DNA of 64,000 nt. It comes from Pseudopyrenochaeta lycopersici. Its lineage: Eukaryota > Ascomycota > Dothideomycetes > Pleosporales > Pseudopyrenochaetaceae. The stretch lies in assembly GCA_003313425.1 (NCBI GenBank), contig NHZP01000099.1, positions 1 to 64,000 on the forward strand. Reading direction: 5' to 3'. The position numbers and the translations under genes were made by a program. Shown piece by piece: positions 42,334 through 52,669 of this stretch; positions within the stretch are counted from its first letter, which is position 1, and each line of letters opens with the position of its first letter. The notes beneath the pieces are model-generated. The model did not search any database. It saw nothing but the letters and a program-made list of their open reading frames with translations, and had not been told where the DNA came from.

Positions 42334-42825
42334 CTCTGTTCGTGTGATATATTCATGTCCATGCTGTCTTCGCCAAGAAATGCTAGTCCCTAGTGAGCAA
42401 CCAAATGCACATTCCATGCGTCTATAGCTATAGACCAATCAGACAACTGATTGAGGACGGAGTGGGGGCAGGAGTGCCACCCACGGGTAACCCAGCGTCA
42501 TCTGACTCACACAGTCCGTGCTTCGTGTTACTTAAGCGTGCATGGCCCCTAGGCTTTAAAAAGCCTACCGCTTCGCTGTTCCCTCCAGTCACAGGCCCTG
42601 CTTAGGTGTAAAGTGTCAGGGGTAAGGAGCGCAAGGCTCCTGACCACTTGACAACTTTCTAGTGAAAGGAATCATATATAGGCGGTTCGCCACACTAGAA
42701 AGTTGAGTCGGGGCCCGTGCCCCCCCCATGTGCCACACCTCCATGTGACTCTGCATCGCCTCCAGCCACAATTCCTGTGGACTTAGCCAAAAAAATTTGG
42801 GATTTTTTTTTTCGCACTTACCTTA
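42334..42825. repeat. Module 27|28 junction
   Basis: TATA-like 42336-42342, palindrome TCTATAGCTATAGA, AATCAG/CTGATT, S1 AGGCTTTAAAAAGCCT, S2 CGCTTCGCT, S4 GGAGC/GCTCC, left arm 42652, GGCGGTTCGCC, right arm ending 42705. Module 28 has a degenerate GGACTTAGCC region followed by A/T-rich tail. Confidence 0.86.
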
Positions 42826-43076
42826 CTGAGCCCAACTAAATTCATACGACGTCCCCCGTCTACTACCAATACGATACTCTTGCACTACCCTTATTATTAT
42901 AAGGTATATTCCTAAAAAAATCAAAATAAACTTAAAATGTAATCAAATTTAATCATTCTAGAACACTTACTGTATAAGCGCTCACACCCTTATCATGCCA
43001 ATTCTTAACATCATAGCAAAACTTCGTTTATGTACTGCATTTCTGTACTACAGCAAAAAAAAGCAAACACTCCCAG

Positions 43077-43872
43077 TTAACACTGAGATGCATCCGCATA
43101 CCAACAACGCAGCCACTCGGCCCCAAACGGGTACACTGTACCAGGAGCGTCACTGACACCAGCGAACCACGCTGAATCTCTATTCGGACGCATGCAGTGA
43201 AATCTATCCCAACGCTCGAACCGCCGCTGCTTTCTCGTGAGCGCCGCACAGCATGCGCAGTCTTCATACAAGGTACAACTACACAACGCGCTGCTAGAAA
43301 ACCGCCCGTTCTCCAACGCAGCGCACACTGCGAGCAACAACTGCACATCTGCAGCGTGCCCTCCTGGCAACACCACAAGAGGCAACACACGTTGCACAAA
43401 CACATCGAGTGTCTCTTCCGAGAGCCGAGCAAAGAAGACAATGCTCTGCCAGCGACCACTTATCGGGGTCAGGGTATCCACCTTAAAAACAAGCAAGGCC
43501 TGCCGACTATCGCGGAGGGAAATAGAATCAACATAGCCCCTAAGACATCCGTCATGTTGTTCGTCCACGCACTGCTGAGGAGGCTTCCCGCTCTCCTTCG
43601 TGGGCCACCACAATACGCCGCCATCTTCTCTATTATGGCACGTCATCGATATTCCTTGTTCCACAAGCTCTGTCCCAGAAAACAAAATCAAGTTAGTTAG
43701 GCGTCTCTAACTTGTTTACAACGAAAAAGCGCCTACCGTGCAAGTGCTCCCGCACCCACTGTATGTTAACATCAGTCCCTTCAAACGGCTCCCCGCGCAC
43801 ACCTGGTTCCAGTGTGTCTATCGACCACCTCTTGCTTCCACCAAGCGAACTCACTCCGGCTTGCGTCTCCAT
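43077..43872 (-). CDS. WWxTKESG-family accessory protein (module 28)
   Basis: Exon 1 43872-43737, intron 43736-43670 (67 nt, donor GTAGGC, branch CTAAC, acceptor ACAG), exon 2 43669-43077, 242 aa. PFEGT exon 1. LWWPTKESGKPPQQC, FARLSEETLDVFV, CSCTx5CACC, WFAGVSDAPG, EWLRC. The intron starts GTTAGA/TCTAAC rather than the usual GTTGGG fold, but pairing potential is kept. Confidence 0.8.
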
Positions 43873-43933
43873 CGCAGTCAACGAGGAGTTGATCAAGGAA
43901 AGACACCACCTCCGTGGGTGGGAAGCCCTCCCC

Positions 43934-44372
43934 TCTTATATATTCCTCGATACCTTGCGCTACGCCAAGATGTGTTAGTCCCTATCAGGCAGCGGAATGC
44001 CCCGTCCCTGTGTCTATGTTCATAGCCCAATCATATAGATGATTCAAAGAAAAGTGGGCAAAGCAGCGTCATCTGACCCGCACCGTCCGTGCTCTGCTTT
44101 GCTTACTAAGTGCATTGCCTCTAAACTACTCGTAGTTTAACGCTTCGCTTCTCGTTCCACTCGAGGCCCTGCTTAATTGTAAAGTGTCCAGGGTAACCAG
44201 CGCAAGGCTGGTGACCACTTGACAACTTTCTAGTGAAAGGAATCATATATAGGCGGAACGCCACACTAGAAAGTTGATTTCTGGCCTGTGCGCTCTCCGC
44301 GCCACACCCCCAGGTGACCCAACGTGCCCTCCAGCCACACATGAATTGGACTTACGCAATTTTTTTTCCAAA
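43934..44372. repeat. Module 28|29 junction
   Basis: TATA 43936-43944, S1 AAACTACTCGTAGTTT, S2 CGCTTCGCT, S4 CCAGC/GCTGG, left arm 44223, GGCGGAACGCC, right arm ending 44276, hairpin GAATTGG-ACTTACG-CAATTTT upstream of the capsid-like stop. Confidence 0.87.
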
Positions 44373-44476
44373 AATTTAAAATGATTTTCCAACACAATGT
44401 ATATTCTATACCAATCCTAACTCCGTCTATCCCAAAACATAAAAAACTATACTAACTAAGTAAAACACAACCTGAT

Positions 44477-45538
44477 TCAGACACGGTAATACACCTTCGC
44501 AACAACAGCTTCCAATACACCTCCAACCCAGATCTGCCCTTTACCAGTACCATCGTCGTTTACAACAGAAGTAGGTGTTACCATAACCCACAACTGGAAG
44601 TGATTGTTATCAACGGGACGATTATCCTCCTCAATCTCAAACTTTAACGCTTCGTTGAGAGTCCAATGAGCTTTAATCCTCTGGACACAAGATGTCGCAC
44701 CCGTCGAAGAGTGCGCACCGAACGCGGGCTGGGGTACACTGATATTTACAGTCGTACACCCCTTAGACTTAACATACCCAGGTTCACCCCTCTCGCCAAT
44801 ACTGTAGTCCACAGTACCAATAGGCCCACTAGTACCCTTCTTCGTGGAGCACTTAAAAATGGTCCCATCAGGAGAGTTAAGGGAGTGACTAAAGACAACC
44901 TTCCCCTCCATATCCACGCTCTCCCGCTTCGTATTCACTTCGTAGGGGCCGTCCGGGGTATCAAGCCCAGTCTCGTCAAGACGGTAAAGACGTTGTTGGT
45001 CCTGCTCTTTGCAGCCAATGAGAAAGTCACTCGGGACTCTATCCACCCCGGATTCAACACCGGCGAGATGACCTGGGTAACTGCGACACAGCACCGCGCT
45101 GAGCTCGAACCCAAAGGAATATGCGACCTTCAGATTGAGCGTGACACCTGTCACAACCACTTCTCGGCGTTTACGGTACTTGTCCGACAAGTAAGGCGCT
45201 GCCAACATTGGGCCTTGCGGTGGGATCCCCATAGACACTGGCACCGCAAAATAACGCTGCTGATACTGCTCAGTGCTCGTCGGTGCGACGTAAAAAGGCC
45301 GCGCAGGGTACCCCGTCAGAACAACCGTCTGCTTCTGCCCTTGCTCCATTTCTTGGAGCTTCCGCTCCATACGAGCAAGCCGCGCTGTGCTAACGCCAGA
45401 CCTCCGCACCTTCGGTCGAAAGGCCTTACTGTACTTCCTCGTACTCCGTCCCGAAGAACCAGGCTTCGCTTTGGCCGAATAGCCTGAATAGCGCCCCTTC
45501 CGGCCATACCCATACTTACGTGATGTAGTGTAACCCAT
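44477..45538 (-). CDS. cp: Putative CRESS-type capsid protein (module 29)
   Basis: 353 aa from the ATG at 45538, about 55 bases inside a strong TATA box (TATATAA at 45591-45600). The open frame runs 61 codons further, but across the promoter, so that start is rejected. The first 50 or so residues are rich in Arg, Lys, Gly, Tyr and Ser (GYGRKGRYSGY, RSTRKYSK), as in DNA-binding and nuclear-targeting arms of circular ssDNA virus capsids. A short helix-forming stretch (ARMERKLQEMEQ) follows. The rest is strand-rich without membrane segments and ends in VYYRV. Family membership is inferred from this layout, length and its partnership with Rep; no sequence motif proves it. Its module is the longest (1607 bp). 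Confidence 0.65.
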   Translation of the reverse strand: MGYTTSRKYGYGRKGRYSGYSAKAKPGSSGRSTRKYSKAFRPKVRRSGVSTARLARMERKLQEMEQGQKQTVVLTGYPARPFYVAPTSTEQYQQRYFAVPVSMGIPPQGPMLAAPYLSDKYRKRREVVVTGVTLNLKVAYSFGFELSAVLCRSYPGHLAGVESGVDRVPSDFLIGCKEQDQQRLYRLDETGLDTPDGPYEVNTKRESVDMEGKVVFSHSLNSPDGTIFKCSTKKGTSGPIGTVDYSIGERGEPGYVKSKGCTTVNISVPQPAFGAHSSTGATSCVQRIKAHWTLNEALKFEIEEDNRPVDNNHFQLWVMVTPTSVVNDDGTGKGQIWVGGVLEAVVAKVYYRV

Positions 45539-45589
45539 ATTGCTCCACAAGCTGTCTGTCCAGACAGAAGAGGCGGGGGGAAGGACCCC

Positions 45590-46030
45590 TTTATATATCC
45601 ACCCATGTAGGACACAGAGTAATCTTTGCCAAGATACACTACTCCGTAGAAAGAGGCACACTGCCCACTCCATGTGTTCCCGCCTCCACGTGACAAAAAG
45701 GCTAGCGCTTACAGGGGGCAATGGCCCTAAACCCCAGGTGGTTTAACACTTCGTTGTTCGCTCCACTCACAGGCCCTGCTTACGTGTAAAGTGGCAAGGG
45801 TAACCAGCGCAAGGCTGGTGACCACTTGACAACTTTCTAGTGAAAGGAATCATATATAGGCAAAACGCCACACTAGAAAGTTGAGTCGGGGCCTGTGCGC
45901 ACGATCTGCGCCACAGCCAACGTGACTCTGCATGGCCTCCAGCCACTGTGAAATTGGACTTAGCCAAAAAAACTTGGGATTTTTTTTTTGAAGATTTGAT
46001 GTTCCATCCCAAGGGCGCCCACACCCTTCA
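45590..46030. repeat. Module 29|30 junction
   Basis: TATA 45591-45600, CTACTCCGTAG, rep/capsid-class element instead of CCAAT, S1 AAACCCCAGGTGGTTT, S2 CACTTCGTTG, S4 CCAGC/GCTGG, left arm 45830, GGCAAAACGCC, right arm ending 45883, AAGGG/CCCTT 46011-46028. Confidence 0.87.
45664..45716 (-). promoter_or_regulatory. Rep/capsid-class upstream element (capsid copy)
   Basis: Same block as upstream of the rep genes, from CCCACTCCATGTG through CACGTG to GCTAGCGCTTACAGGG, placed about 65-125 bases beyond the capsid TATA box. Sharing this block only with rep and module 35 suggests common timing of the core genes. Confidence 0.6.
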
Positions 46031-46251
46031 TGACGAAGGCTCCGCAAAATTACAAAGTAATATTATACAAACAAGACATACTTACTATGTAAAATAGGTA
46101 AAACAGCAAAGCATGTAGTACGAAAAAAGATAAACACGACATGAAATAAGCAAACTACTTATACATGTACGTCGCACAATAAACATATAGACCTACCAGT
46201 CGCACATACATTACCATAAAAAACTTTTACCATAAAGAAGACAAAAAGATA

Positions 46252-47068
46252 TCATTCTGAGGAACACCTCAACCATAGACTCCGCGAAGAGTTTACTTCT
46301 CCCACAGCATCCGTAACACCGCTCCACCAGTGTTGTACCCCAAACGGCCAAACGCCTTCAAAGGATGATGCCAATACAAAGCCTTCTGCGACTATATGGA
46401 CATCGTCAATGCTTATCTCCGTGCTCAGTGGCAACGCACCACGGGAACGCCCACGCTGACGCAACATCTTCAACCGAACGTACCCTAAATGCCTCCCGCA
46501 TATAGACCAGAAAACCTCTCGTGCCCTCCAGACAGCATCCTGGGAAAGCCTCGATACAAGCACATCGCATGACTCAGGCAACAAAGTGTTCTTACCAAAC
46601 ACCTTCAACACCATGTATCCACCAGAAGGGGAAGCACTCCATGACCTAACCCCCTGACAATCACATCCTTTACGTACGCCGCATCCGCGAGGCAGTCGAC
46701 CACTTTCCTTCGTGAGCCACCAGCTACTCTTATACCCTGGAAACGCTTCGCAAGTAACAGACACATTGTGCTCAGCAAGTACTGTTACCCATTAGCGATC
46801 CGAGAGAGCATCCATGCCTCTCTCCACATGCTTCTACAAAAGACGTTACTCCATACGTACTCGGCGCATACCTCGTAACAAACAAAATGTTCTCCCCAAC
46901 AGGTCGAAACGCCAGCGCGACGCCAGTAGGCTGAGATGGAAGAGCGCGTTGTAGTGACAGACCAACGCATACTCCGTTGCGCGCGCTCTCCAAAAGCTCT
47001 TGAATCAACAACCCTCCAGGACCAGCACTGCCAGTGCTTCTAGGCAACAACCTACTCCGTGTACGCAT
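46252..47068 (-). CDS. Divergent WWxTKESG-family protein without Cys cluster (module 30)
   Basis: Exon 1 47068-46828, intron 46827-46782 (46 nt, weak donor GTGGAG, branch CTAAT, acceptor ACAG), exon 2 46781-46252, 256 aa. The donor is chosen because it gives the family's phase 1 and joins the frames. SWWLTKESGRLPRGC and WWSGVTDAVG are strong, and LWLRC ends the conserved part. The CxC...CxxC cluster is replaced by a basic segment (LRQRGRSRG). Exon 1 is long. The promoter has TATA at 47181-47189. Confidence 0.72.
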
Positions 47069-47179
47069 CAGATCCCCTGATGGCGATATCCGCCAATGCG
47101 TGATGGTTGTGCACGCTCCGCTCAACGCACACTGAAAAAAATGCTACGCAAAACCAGCCATCCGCAGGCGGGAAGAAGC

Positions 47180-47615
47180 CTTATATATCTATCCAGACCT
47201 TAGCAAATGCCAAGCCACGCTATTCCATAGAAAAAACGAGAGTGGCAAAACATGAGTCACCCGACAACATATCCATGTTCTGCTTTGCTTACAGGGGCTT
47301 ATGCCTCTAAACTCTAAAGAGTTTAACCCTTCGGTATTCGTTCCACTCATAGGCAACGCATACGTGTAAAGTGTCCAGGGTCTCCAGCGCAAGGCTGGTG
47401 ACCACTTGACAACTTTCTAGTGAAAGGAATCATATATAGGCAAAACGCCACACTAGAAAGTTGAGGGAGGGTCTGTGCGCGAAATCCGCGCCACACCCCC
47501 AGCGCGTGCTCTCTCGAGCAACCGTGACTCAGCATCGCCTCCAGCCACACACAATCGGACATAGCCAAAAAAATTTGCGATTTTTTTCTTGGACTTACCG
47601 TTTTTTGTTTTTGGT
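47180..47615. repeat. Module 30|31 junction
   Basis: TATA 47181-47189, CTATTCCATAG hairpin, no CCAAT palindrome, S1 AAACTCTAAAGAGTTT, S2 CCCTTCGGT, S4 CCAGC/GCTGG, left arm 47410, GGCAAAACGCC, right arm ending 47463. A degenerate GGACATAGCC/GGACTTACC pair follows. The tail to 47903 holds nothing recognised. Confidence 0.86.
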
Positions 47616-47903
47616 TGTTCCACATCTCAATCTACTGACTCTGTTTACACACCCCGCTCCCTGAGCTCCTACAGCCGCAACATACTGCAACACAAATATC
47701 ATGTGTGCTACAACAACTATTCCTAGTTCCCTCTCTACAGACACGAGAGAAAATCATCATCTTTACTGCTAATTCTTAGCAACAACCTATACTCGCTTCA
47801 CGTATACAGAGTACAAAACCTGTCACTCACAGCCCAACGTACAGTATACAACATACACACTTCGTGCAAAATAATTGTCCTACATACGAACAATCCCTTC
47901 CAT

Positions 47904-48589
47904 CTAAGTCTCCAGCGCCGCCTGATCAGACAAACAACGAGTAGGTCTCAAGACACATTCGCATGTTATATCCATGACACCAAACCCCTCTAATAGTACC
48001 ACTAATACGCTAAACCTGGAACCTTCGACGACTTTATAGACGTTCGGTAGCACACTCTGTACCAGAAAATCAAACGCTGCGTCCGTCAACGGCACACACA
48101 TACTAATCTCCCTCATCCCTAACCCAGTCCGTCCACGCCCGTGGCCTGCATACGTGATGACAAGGTGCGACCCCTTCGCACAGGGTCGGCCCTTACTAAC
48201 AACCTCAAAGTGCCTATAACGTTGCAAAAACTCTGGCGAAATCTCTTTCTCGTCTTCGTCGGATACACCGCGGCCAGGAACCTGTTGATCCTTTACAAGG
48301 TTCCACTTGACAGTACCAGAAGGCTCCGCCTCGCACCAGACTGATGTGCCTTGCTTCACAAACTCTGTCCCAGAGAACAAGACCAAATTAGTTGGGGATC
48401 TCCCAACTTATATAGAGAGATAAGAGAGCACTCACCGTGCAACTGCGCCTTCAACGTATACACCTCCTCGCTATCCAGCTTCAACGCAGTCCCTGGGTCT
48501 ATCTTCATAGACCAATCAGATAAGAAATCTGAATCCGACTTAGGCGTGCTACCCTTTGTCCAGGACCATGATCCGGCTTGCATCTCCAT
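47904..48589 (-). CDS. Truncated WWxTKESG-family protein with captured promoter segment (module 31)
   Basis: Exon 1 48589-48436, intron 48435-48365 (71 nt, donor GTGAGT, branch CTAAT, acceptor ACAG), exon 2 48364-47904, 204 aa. Exon 1 contains, in frame, a copy of the junction palindrome with CCAAT and its CAGAT/ATCTG hairpin (about 48497-48532), giving the DWSMKIDPG residues. Exon 2 starts like the family (FVKQGTSVWC) but has lost WWxTKESG, and it stops just after a CxCx6C remnant, before SDAVG. A separate normal promoter lies upstream (TATA 48703-48710). Confidence 0.68.
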
Positions 48590-48699
48590 CGCAATCAACT
48601 ACCCGTTGAAATTAAGGAAAGGATATGAAAAATACTACAGAGAAACTGTAGATTTAGATACGCTCACTACCCGTGAGAAGAGATGGAGGGCACTCGCCT

Positions 48700-49182
48700 C
48701 TCTTATACATCTCTGTCTTCTCAGACCCTTGCCAATGCCAAGCTAAACTATTCCATACTTGGCAGGGTTCTGCCCACTCCATGCTGTCTATGTTCATAGA
48801 CCAATCAGACTAAAGATCTGAAAAAGAGAGTGGCAACCCAGCGTCATCTGACTCACACGGTCCGTGCTGCGTGTTGCTTACAGGGGGCAGCGCCTCTAGC
48901 CTACAAGTAGTCTAACACTTCGTTACTCGCTCCACTCGCAGGCTCTGCTTAATTGTAAAGTGGCAAGGGTAACCAGCGCAAGGCTGGTGACCACTTGACA
49001 ACTTTCTAGTGAAAGGAATCATATATAGGCTGCGCCACACTAGAAAAGTTGAGGAGTGGCTGAAAAATTTTTCAGCACCCCGGTAAAACGTGACTCTGCG
49101 TGCCCCTCCAGCCACAAGGAAAATGGACTTACGCATTTTTCGAGAGGATTGACGTTCCATCTGAAGGGCTCGCACCCTTAAC
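48700..49182. repeat. Module 31|32 junction
   Basis: TATA 48703-48710; the GCCAAG..CTTGGC pairing around CTATTCCATA is unusually long here. S1 AGCCTACAAGTAGTCT, S2 CACTTCGTT, S4 CCAGC/GCTGG, left arm 48999, GGCTGCGCC, right arm ending 49051, AAAATG/CATTTT hairpin, AAGGG/CCCTT 49164-49179. Confidence 0.87.
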
Positions 49183-49335
49183 AAATTCAGCTTACGCTAA
49201 AAATAAACTCAACCTACGCATAGCTCTACTATAAAATAATAGTAACCAAAAAAAGAACAAACATAGTTCTTACAAGACAACAGAAAATACAAGACATACC
49301 TTACTCTCTGTGCCGATAACACAACTAAAGTAGGA

Positions 49336-50219
49336 TCACAAGCTCTGCCACCCAGAAGCACAACTCAGCCATGGGAACCCACTGAACAACAACAACTGTG
49401 TAGAGTCTGTAACACCAGCAAACCAATGCTGCCGGCCCCGTGGAAACACGCCCTGAAACTGTGGTATACGTAAAAACCGACGCCGACCCTCCGTTACTGC
49501 ATCACATGCAGTACACAGTCCTACTAGATAACACTTACATCGATTACCATCTGTAGAATATGCACCGTTATTCAAACGATCAACATAGGTCGTAACTTCC
49601 GTTAACGCCCACCGCTGCCGACAGCCATACGTTCCTTCGCCCTGCGCCCGCAACTCTATGAAACGGGGCAACACAGTTGACACCACCATGTCCAACGCAT
49701 CTCGCGTAAGGAGAGCACACACTGCCTCTGCAAACCAGACAGACTCGTTCCACCACCATCCACTGGCCTCCACCACGAGGTAGGAACGACGCAAATCCTC
49801 TCCAGTTGCTTTACACGCAAAACAAGAAGATCCATCCACCCGACTACATTGTGCGGGAAGGGCGCCACTCTCTCGCGTTAAACGCCAGGACACGCTCTCC
49901 GCGGTGATCAACCAACTTACTGAAACACTGTGTTCCACCAGTACTGAAGCTACTCATTAGCTTCAGAAAAACAGTCCACCAAAAAAAAAGGACTGTGCTA
50001 ACCATCAAGGTGATTCCTCACCACCTGCAACTCCTCCGTCGTTCCTTCTGACTGTACCAAACATTGCCCTTCCGGCACCTCCGCAATCCGCGCAGAAAGC
50101 AAGGGTGCACAAGTCAACCCGTTCGGGACCACCACTGCTGTTAGCTCCGCAAACCATGACTGAAACTCAGTGTTGCCATACAACATAGGAGAGGGCATCT
50201 CTGACACGGCCTCCGCCAT
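49336..50219 (-). CDS. Divergent WWxTKESG-family protein (module 32)
   Basis: Exon 1 50219-50003, intron 50002-49944 (59 nt, donor GTTAGC, branch CTAAT, acceptor TCAG), exon 2 49943-49336, 274 aa. Inside the intron an ACAGTCC/GGACTGT stem replaces the usual GTTGGG fold. SWRLTRESGALPAQC, CKCx5CTAC, WFAGVTDST, PWLSC. Exon 1 is longer than average and starts MAEAV, close to the rep start MAEPT in look but not obviously related. Confidence 0.75.
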
Positions 50220-50300
50220 GCCTATTACAACTTCGCTGTCCCTCTACGTAGAACAGCAATGTACCCAAACACACTCCGTGAGCGGGGGGACGGCCTCCCC

Positions 50301-50705
50301 TCTTATATGTCTTTCCCGACCTCGCGCGATGCCAAGAGAACCTAGTCCCTAGTTGGCAGGGGCCTGCTCATTCCATGTAGTTATATCCATAAGCCAATCA
50401 AATGATTGATTGAGAGAAAAGTGGGCAAGCAGTGATCATCTGACCCGCGACGTCCGTGCTTCGGCTTGCTTACAGGGGGCAATGGCCCTAGGCTTTAAAA
50501 AGCCTACCGCTTCGCTACTCGTTCCACTCGCCGGCCCTGCTTAATTGTAAAGTGGCAAGGGTAAGGAGCGCAAGGCTCCTGACCACTTGACAACTTTCTA
50601 GTGAAAGGAATCATATATAGGCTGCGCCACACTAGAAAAGTTGAGTTCTGGCCTGTGCGCGACCCGCACCGCCACCACGAAAATGGACATAGCCATTTTT
50701 CATTC
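50301..50705. repeat. Module 32|33 junction
   Basis: TATA 50303-50310, GCCAA..TTGGC pairing around CTAGTCCCTAG, S1 AGGCTTTAAAAAGCCT, S2 CGCTTCGCT, S4 GGAGC/GCTCC, left arm 50591, GGCTGCGCC, right arm ending 50643, AAAATGG-ACATAG-CCATTTT hairpin. From the core rightward it matches the telomere-joined module 1. Confidence 0.88.
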
Positions 50706-50712
50706 TATCTAT

Positions 50713-51891
50713 CTACGCTAGATCGTCATCTACATACAGTAGATCCGCCAACTCAACCACAACACAAGGCGCATGCTTCAGATACGCCGCAATGTCAGGA
50801 ACTTTCCGAGGGTCATTATCTGCATTGCACGTTACAATGACTGGAAATCCCCAACTCAAATTCCGTGTTTTCGTATACCGATCGTGCGCATCAATACAAG
50901 CCTGCCCACCAAGTATTTCTCGCCAATACCGGTACTTACCAGACCCAAAATTGCTGAAATCGATGTCGTTTAACACGAGATGCGACGCATCCTGGTCATA
51001 ATTACCAAGGTTCCACTGATTGGACATGGCCATGGGCTTGGGCCCTGCACGCAAAGCCCATTCTGTCTTTCCTAGCCTCGATGGACCAACAAGAATGAGG
51101 GGGACAGGTCTACCCTTATATGACCCCCCAATGTAACTTTTCCGCCAATCCTCCATGGCGACCGGGACACGCCATTGCTTCAGGGGTTCCCCAGAGTCTA
51201 CCCACCCTCGTCCAGGCGTGCCTTTCTTCTCGTTAGCCAGATAGGACGAGTACGCGTTATAAAACTTGATAAATCCCATAGGATCCAGTTCCATCAACAT
51301 CCGTTTCGCTTTAATGTAATCAGGTTCCACCAGCACCTCAGCGAACTTGCGCTTCCGAGACTCAGAACTACTGAGTGACTCGATCCTCGTCCCAAAAAAC
51401 ACCGAATCATCATACTTAAAACAGTAATTCTGTGTGTTTTCCAAAAAATCAGACTCCCGCTGATACGGGCGAGGCACCGAGAACCGAATAGCCTCTGTAT
51501 CCACTGTGCCATCAGACAGATAAATTCGAAAATGTTGGTGTGCATCCACCCAATTCGTCCGACGCGTGAACCGAAACACTGCGTGATAATGAGGCTTCCC
51601 ATCCTCATGGCGCTCTTGACAACCGTAAATCTCCGTACCAGGAGGCATCCGCTCCTGAAGAAGATTGTAAAATTCGGACGCGTCCTCCAGACGACTCTGT
51701 GACCACGTTACAAGAACAACGTTGACCCTCAACGCGAAAGCTTCCCTTTCCCCACACCCATCCGGGAGGTCATCGACTACGCTCGACGCACTTCCTTGCG
51801 TACTACACGAAAACAAAGACGCAAAAGATGTCCGCCTGGACGACGGTCCCACCGTAGAAATATCGCACGTCTCTACTGTAGGCTCCGCCAT
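50713..51891 (-). CDS. rep: Replication initiator Rep, HUH endonuclease and SF3 helicase (module 33)
   Basis: 392 aa, intact, ATG at 51891 about 40 bases from a TATA box at 51932-51941. Motif I VLVTWSQ (residues 59-65); HUH motif PHYHAVF (100-106); catalytic YCFK with Tyr156 and Lys159; Walker A GPSRLGKT (269-276); Walker B VLNDIDF (306-312); motif C VIVTCN (351-356). This order defines CRESS-DNA virus Reps; GPSRxGKT and the overall length are closest to geminivirus and genomovirus types. Rep nicks the origin loop, stays bound through the tyrosine and later rejoins the ends; the helicase part unwinds DNA. In this array it is the obvious candidate for making and rejoining the modules. The N-terminal 50 residues are a Ser-rich extension. 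No intron is needed. Confidence 0.96.
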   Translation of the reverse strand: MAEPTVETCDISTVGPSSRRTSFASLFSCSTQGSASSVVDDLPDGCGEREAFALRVNVVLVTWSQSRLEDASEFYNLLQERMPPGTEIYGCQERHEDGKPHYHAVFRFTRRTNWVDAHQHFRIYLSDGTVDTEAIRFSVPRPYQRESDFLENTQNYCFKYDDSVFFGTRIESLSSSESRKRKFAEVLVEPDYIKAKRMLMELDPMGFIKFYNAYSSYLANEKKGTPGRGWVDSGEPLKQWRVPVAMEDWRKSYIGGSYKGRPVPLILVGPSRLGKTEWALRAGPKPMAMSNQWNLGNYDQDASHLVLNDIDFSNFGSGKYRYWREILGGQACIDAHDRYTKTRNLSWGFPVIVTCNADNDPRKVPDIAAYLKHAPCVVVELADLLYVDDDLA

Positions 51892-51929
51892 AATATCGCT
51901 CCACGATAGCGCGCTACATATCGGCCAGA

Positions 51930-52312
51930 GCGCGCATATAAATACTACCTACCTCAAGCTCCGCCAAGATACACTACTCCGTAGAAAGAGACATACTGCC
52001 CACTCCATGTGTTCCCGCCTCCACGTGACAAAAAGGCTAGCGCTTACAGGGGGCAGAGGCCCTAAACCCCAGGTGGTTTAACGCTTCGCTTCTCGTTCCA
52101 CTCGAGGCCCTGCTTAGATGTAAAGCCGTCGTGGTCCCGAGCACAAGGCTCCTGACCACTTGACAACTTTCTAGTGAAAGGAATCATATATAGGCTGCGC
52201 CACACTAGAAAAGTTGAGGACGGGTCTGTGCGCGTCAAATCCGCGCCACAGCTAACGTGACTCAGCGTGTCTTCCAGCCACACATAATTGGACTTAGCCA
52301 ATTTTTGAGACA
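51930..52312. repeat. Module 33|34 junction
   Basis: TATA 51932-51941, CTACTCCGTAG, rep/capsid-class element, S1 AAACCCCAGGTGGTTT, S4 GAGC/GCTC with loop ACAAG, left arm 52164, GGCTGCGCC, right arm ending 52216, hairpin AATTGG-ACTTAG-CCAATT. The stretch 52312-52669 is an A/T-rich tail with nothing recognised. Confidence 0.87.
51999..52051 (-). promoter_or_regulatory. Rep/capsid-class upstream element (intact rep)
   Basis: Same block as at 1468-1520, at the same distance from the rep start; contains CACGTG followed by an A run and GGCTAGCGC. No CCAAT palindrome is present in this module's junction. Confidence 0.6.
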
Positions 52313-52669
52313 CAAAACTATTGTTCCTCCAAACGTAGTGTACCCACTAACAATATAGCCTACGCTACCATAAGATAATAGCTTCCGCCATTACCAATAC
52401 ATCAATTCCTAAAACGATACAAAAATATAGTACCTTAATACAAATATGACTGCATGACCAGTAGCATACAAAAAATTGCATACCGGGCTTGAAAAAGCAT
52501 ACAACGCATACTACCGTAACACATTACGCATAACATGACAAAGCAATAAACCTCTGCGAGCACGCCATAACAAAGGATAAAGCAGAGCTTGAACAACATC
52601 AAAGTACTGATATGGTCAGTACTACCCTATAGAATATTGTTAGCAACCGCCAAAATACAACTCCGTTTG

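Noticed and set aside
45500..45530. GTAAGTAT donor-like sequence near the start of the capsid-like gene
   Set aside because: No branch point plus acceptor at the usual 46-76 nt distance, and the frame is open and compositionally sensible without splicing.
44477..45721. Longer 414-codon version of the capsid-like gene
   Set aside because: The extra 61 codons run through the TATA box and the CTACTCCGTAG hairpin. The internal ATG at 45538 has the right distance from the TATA box and begins the basic arm.
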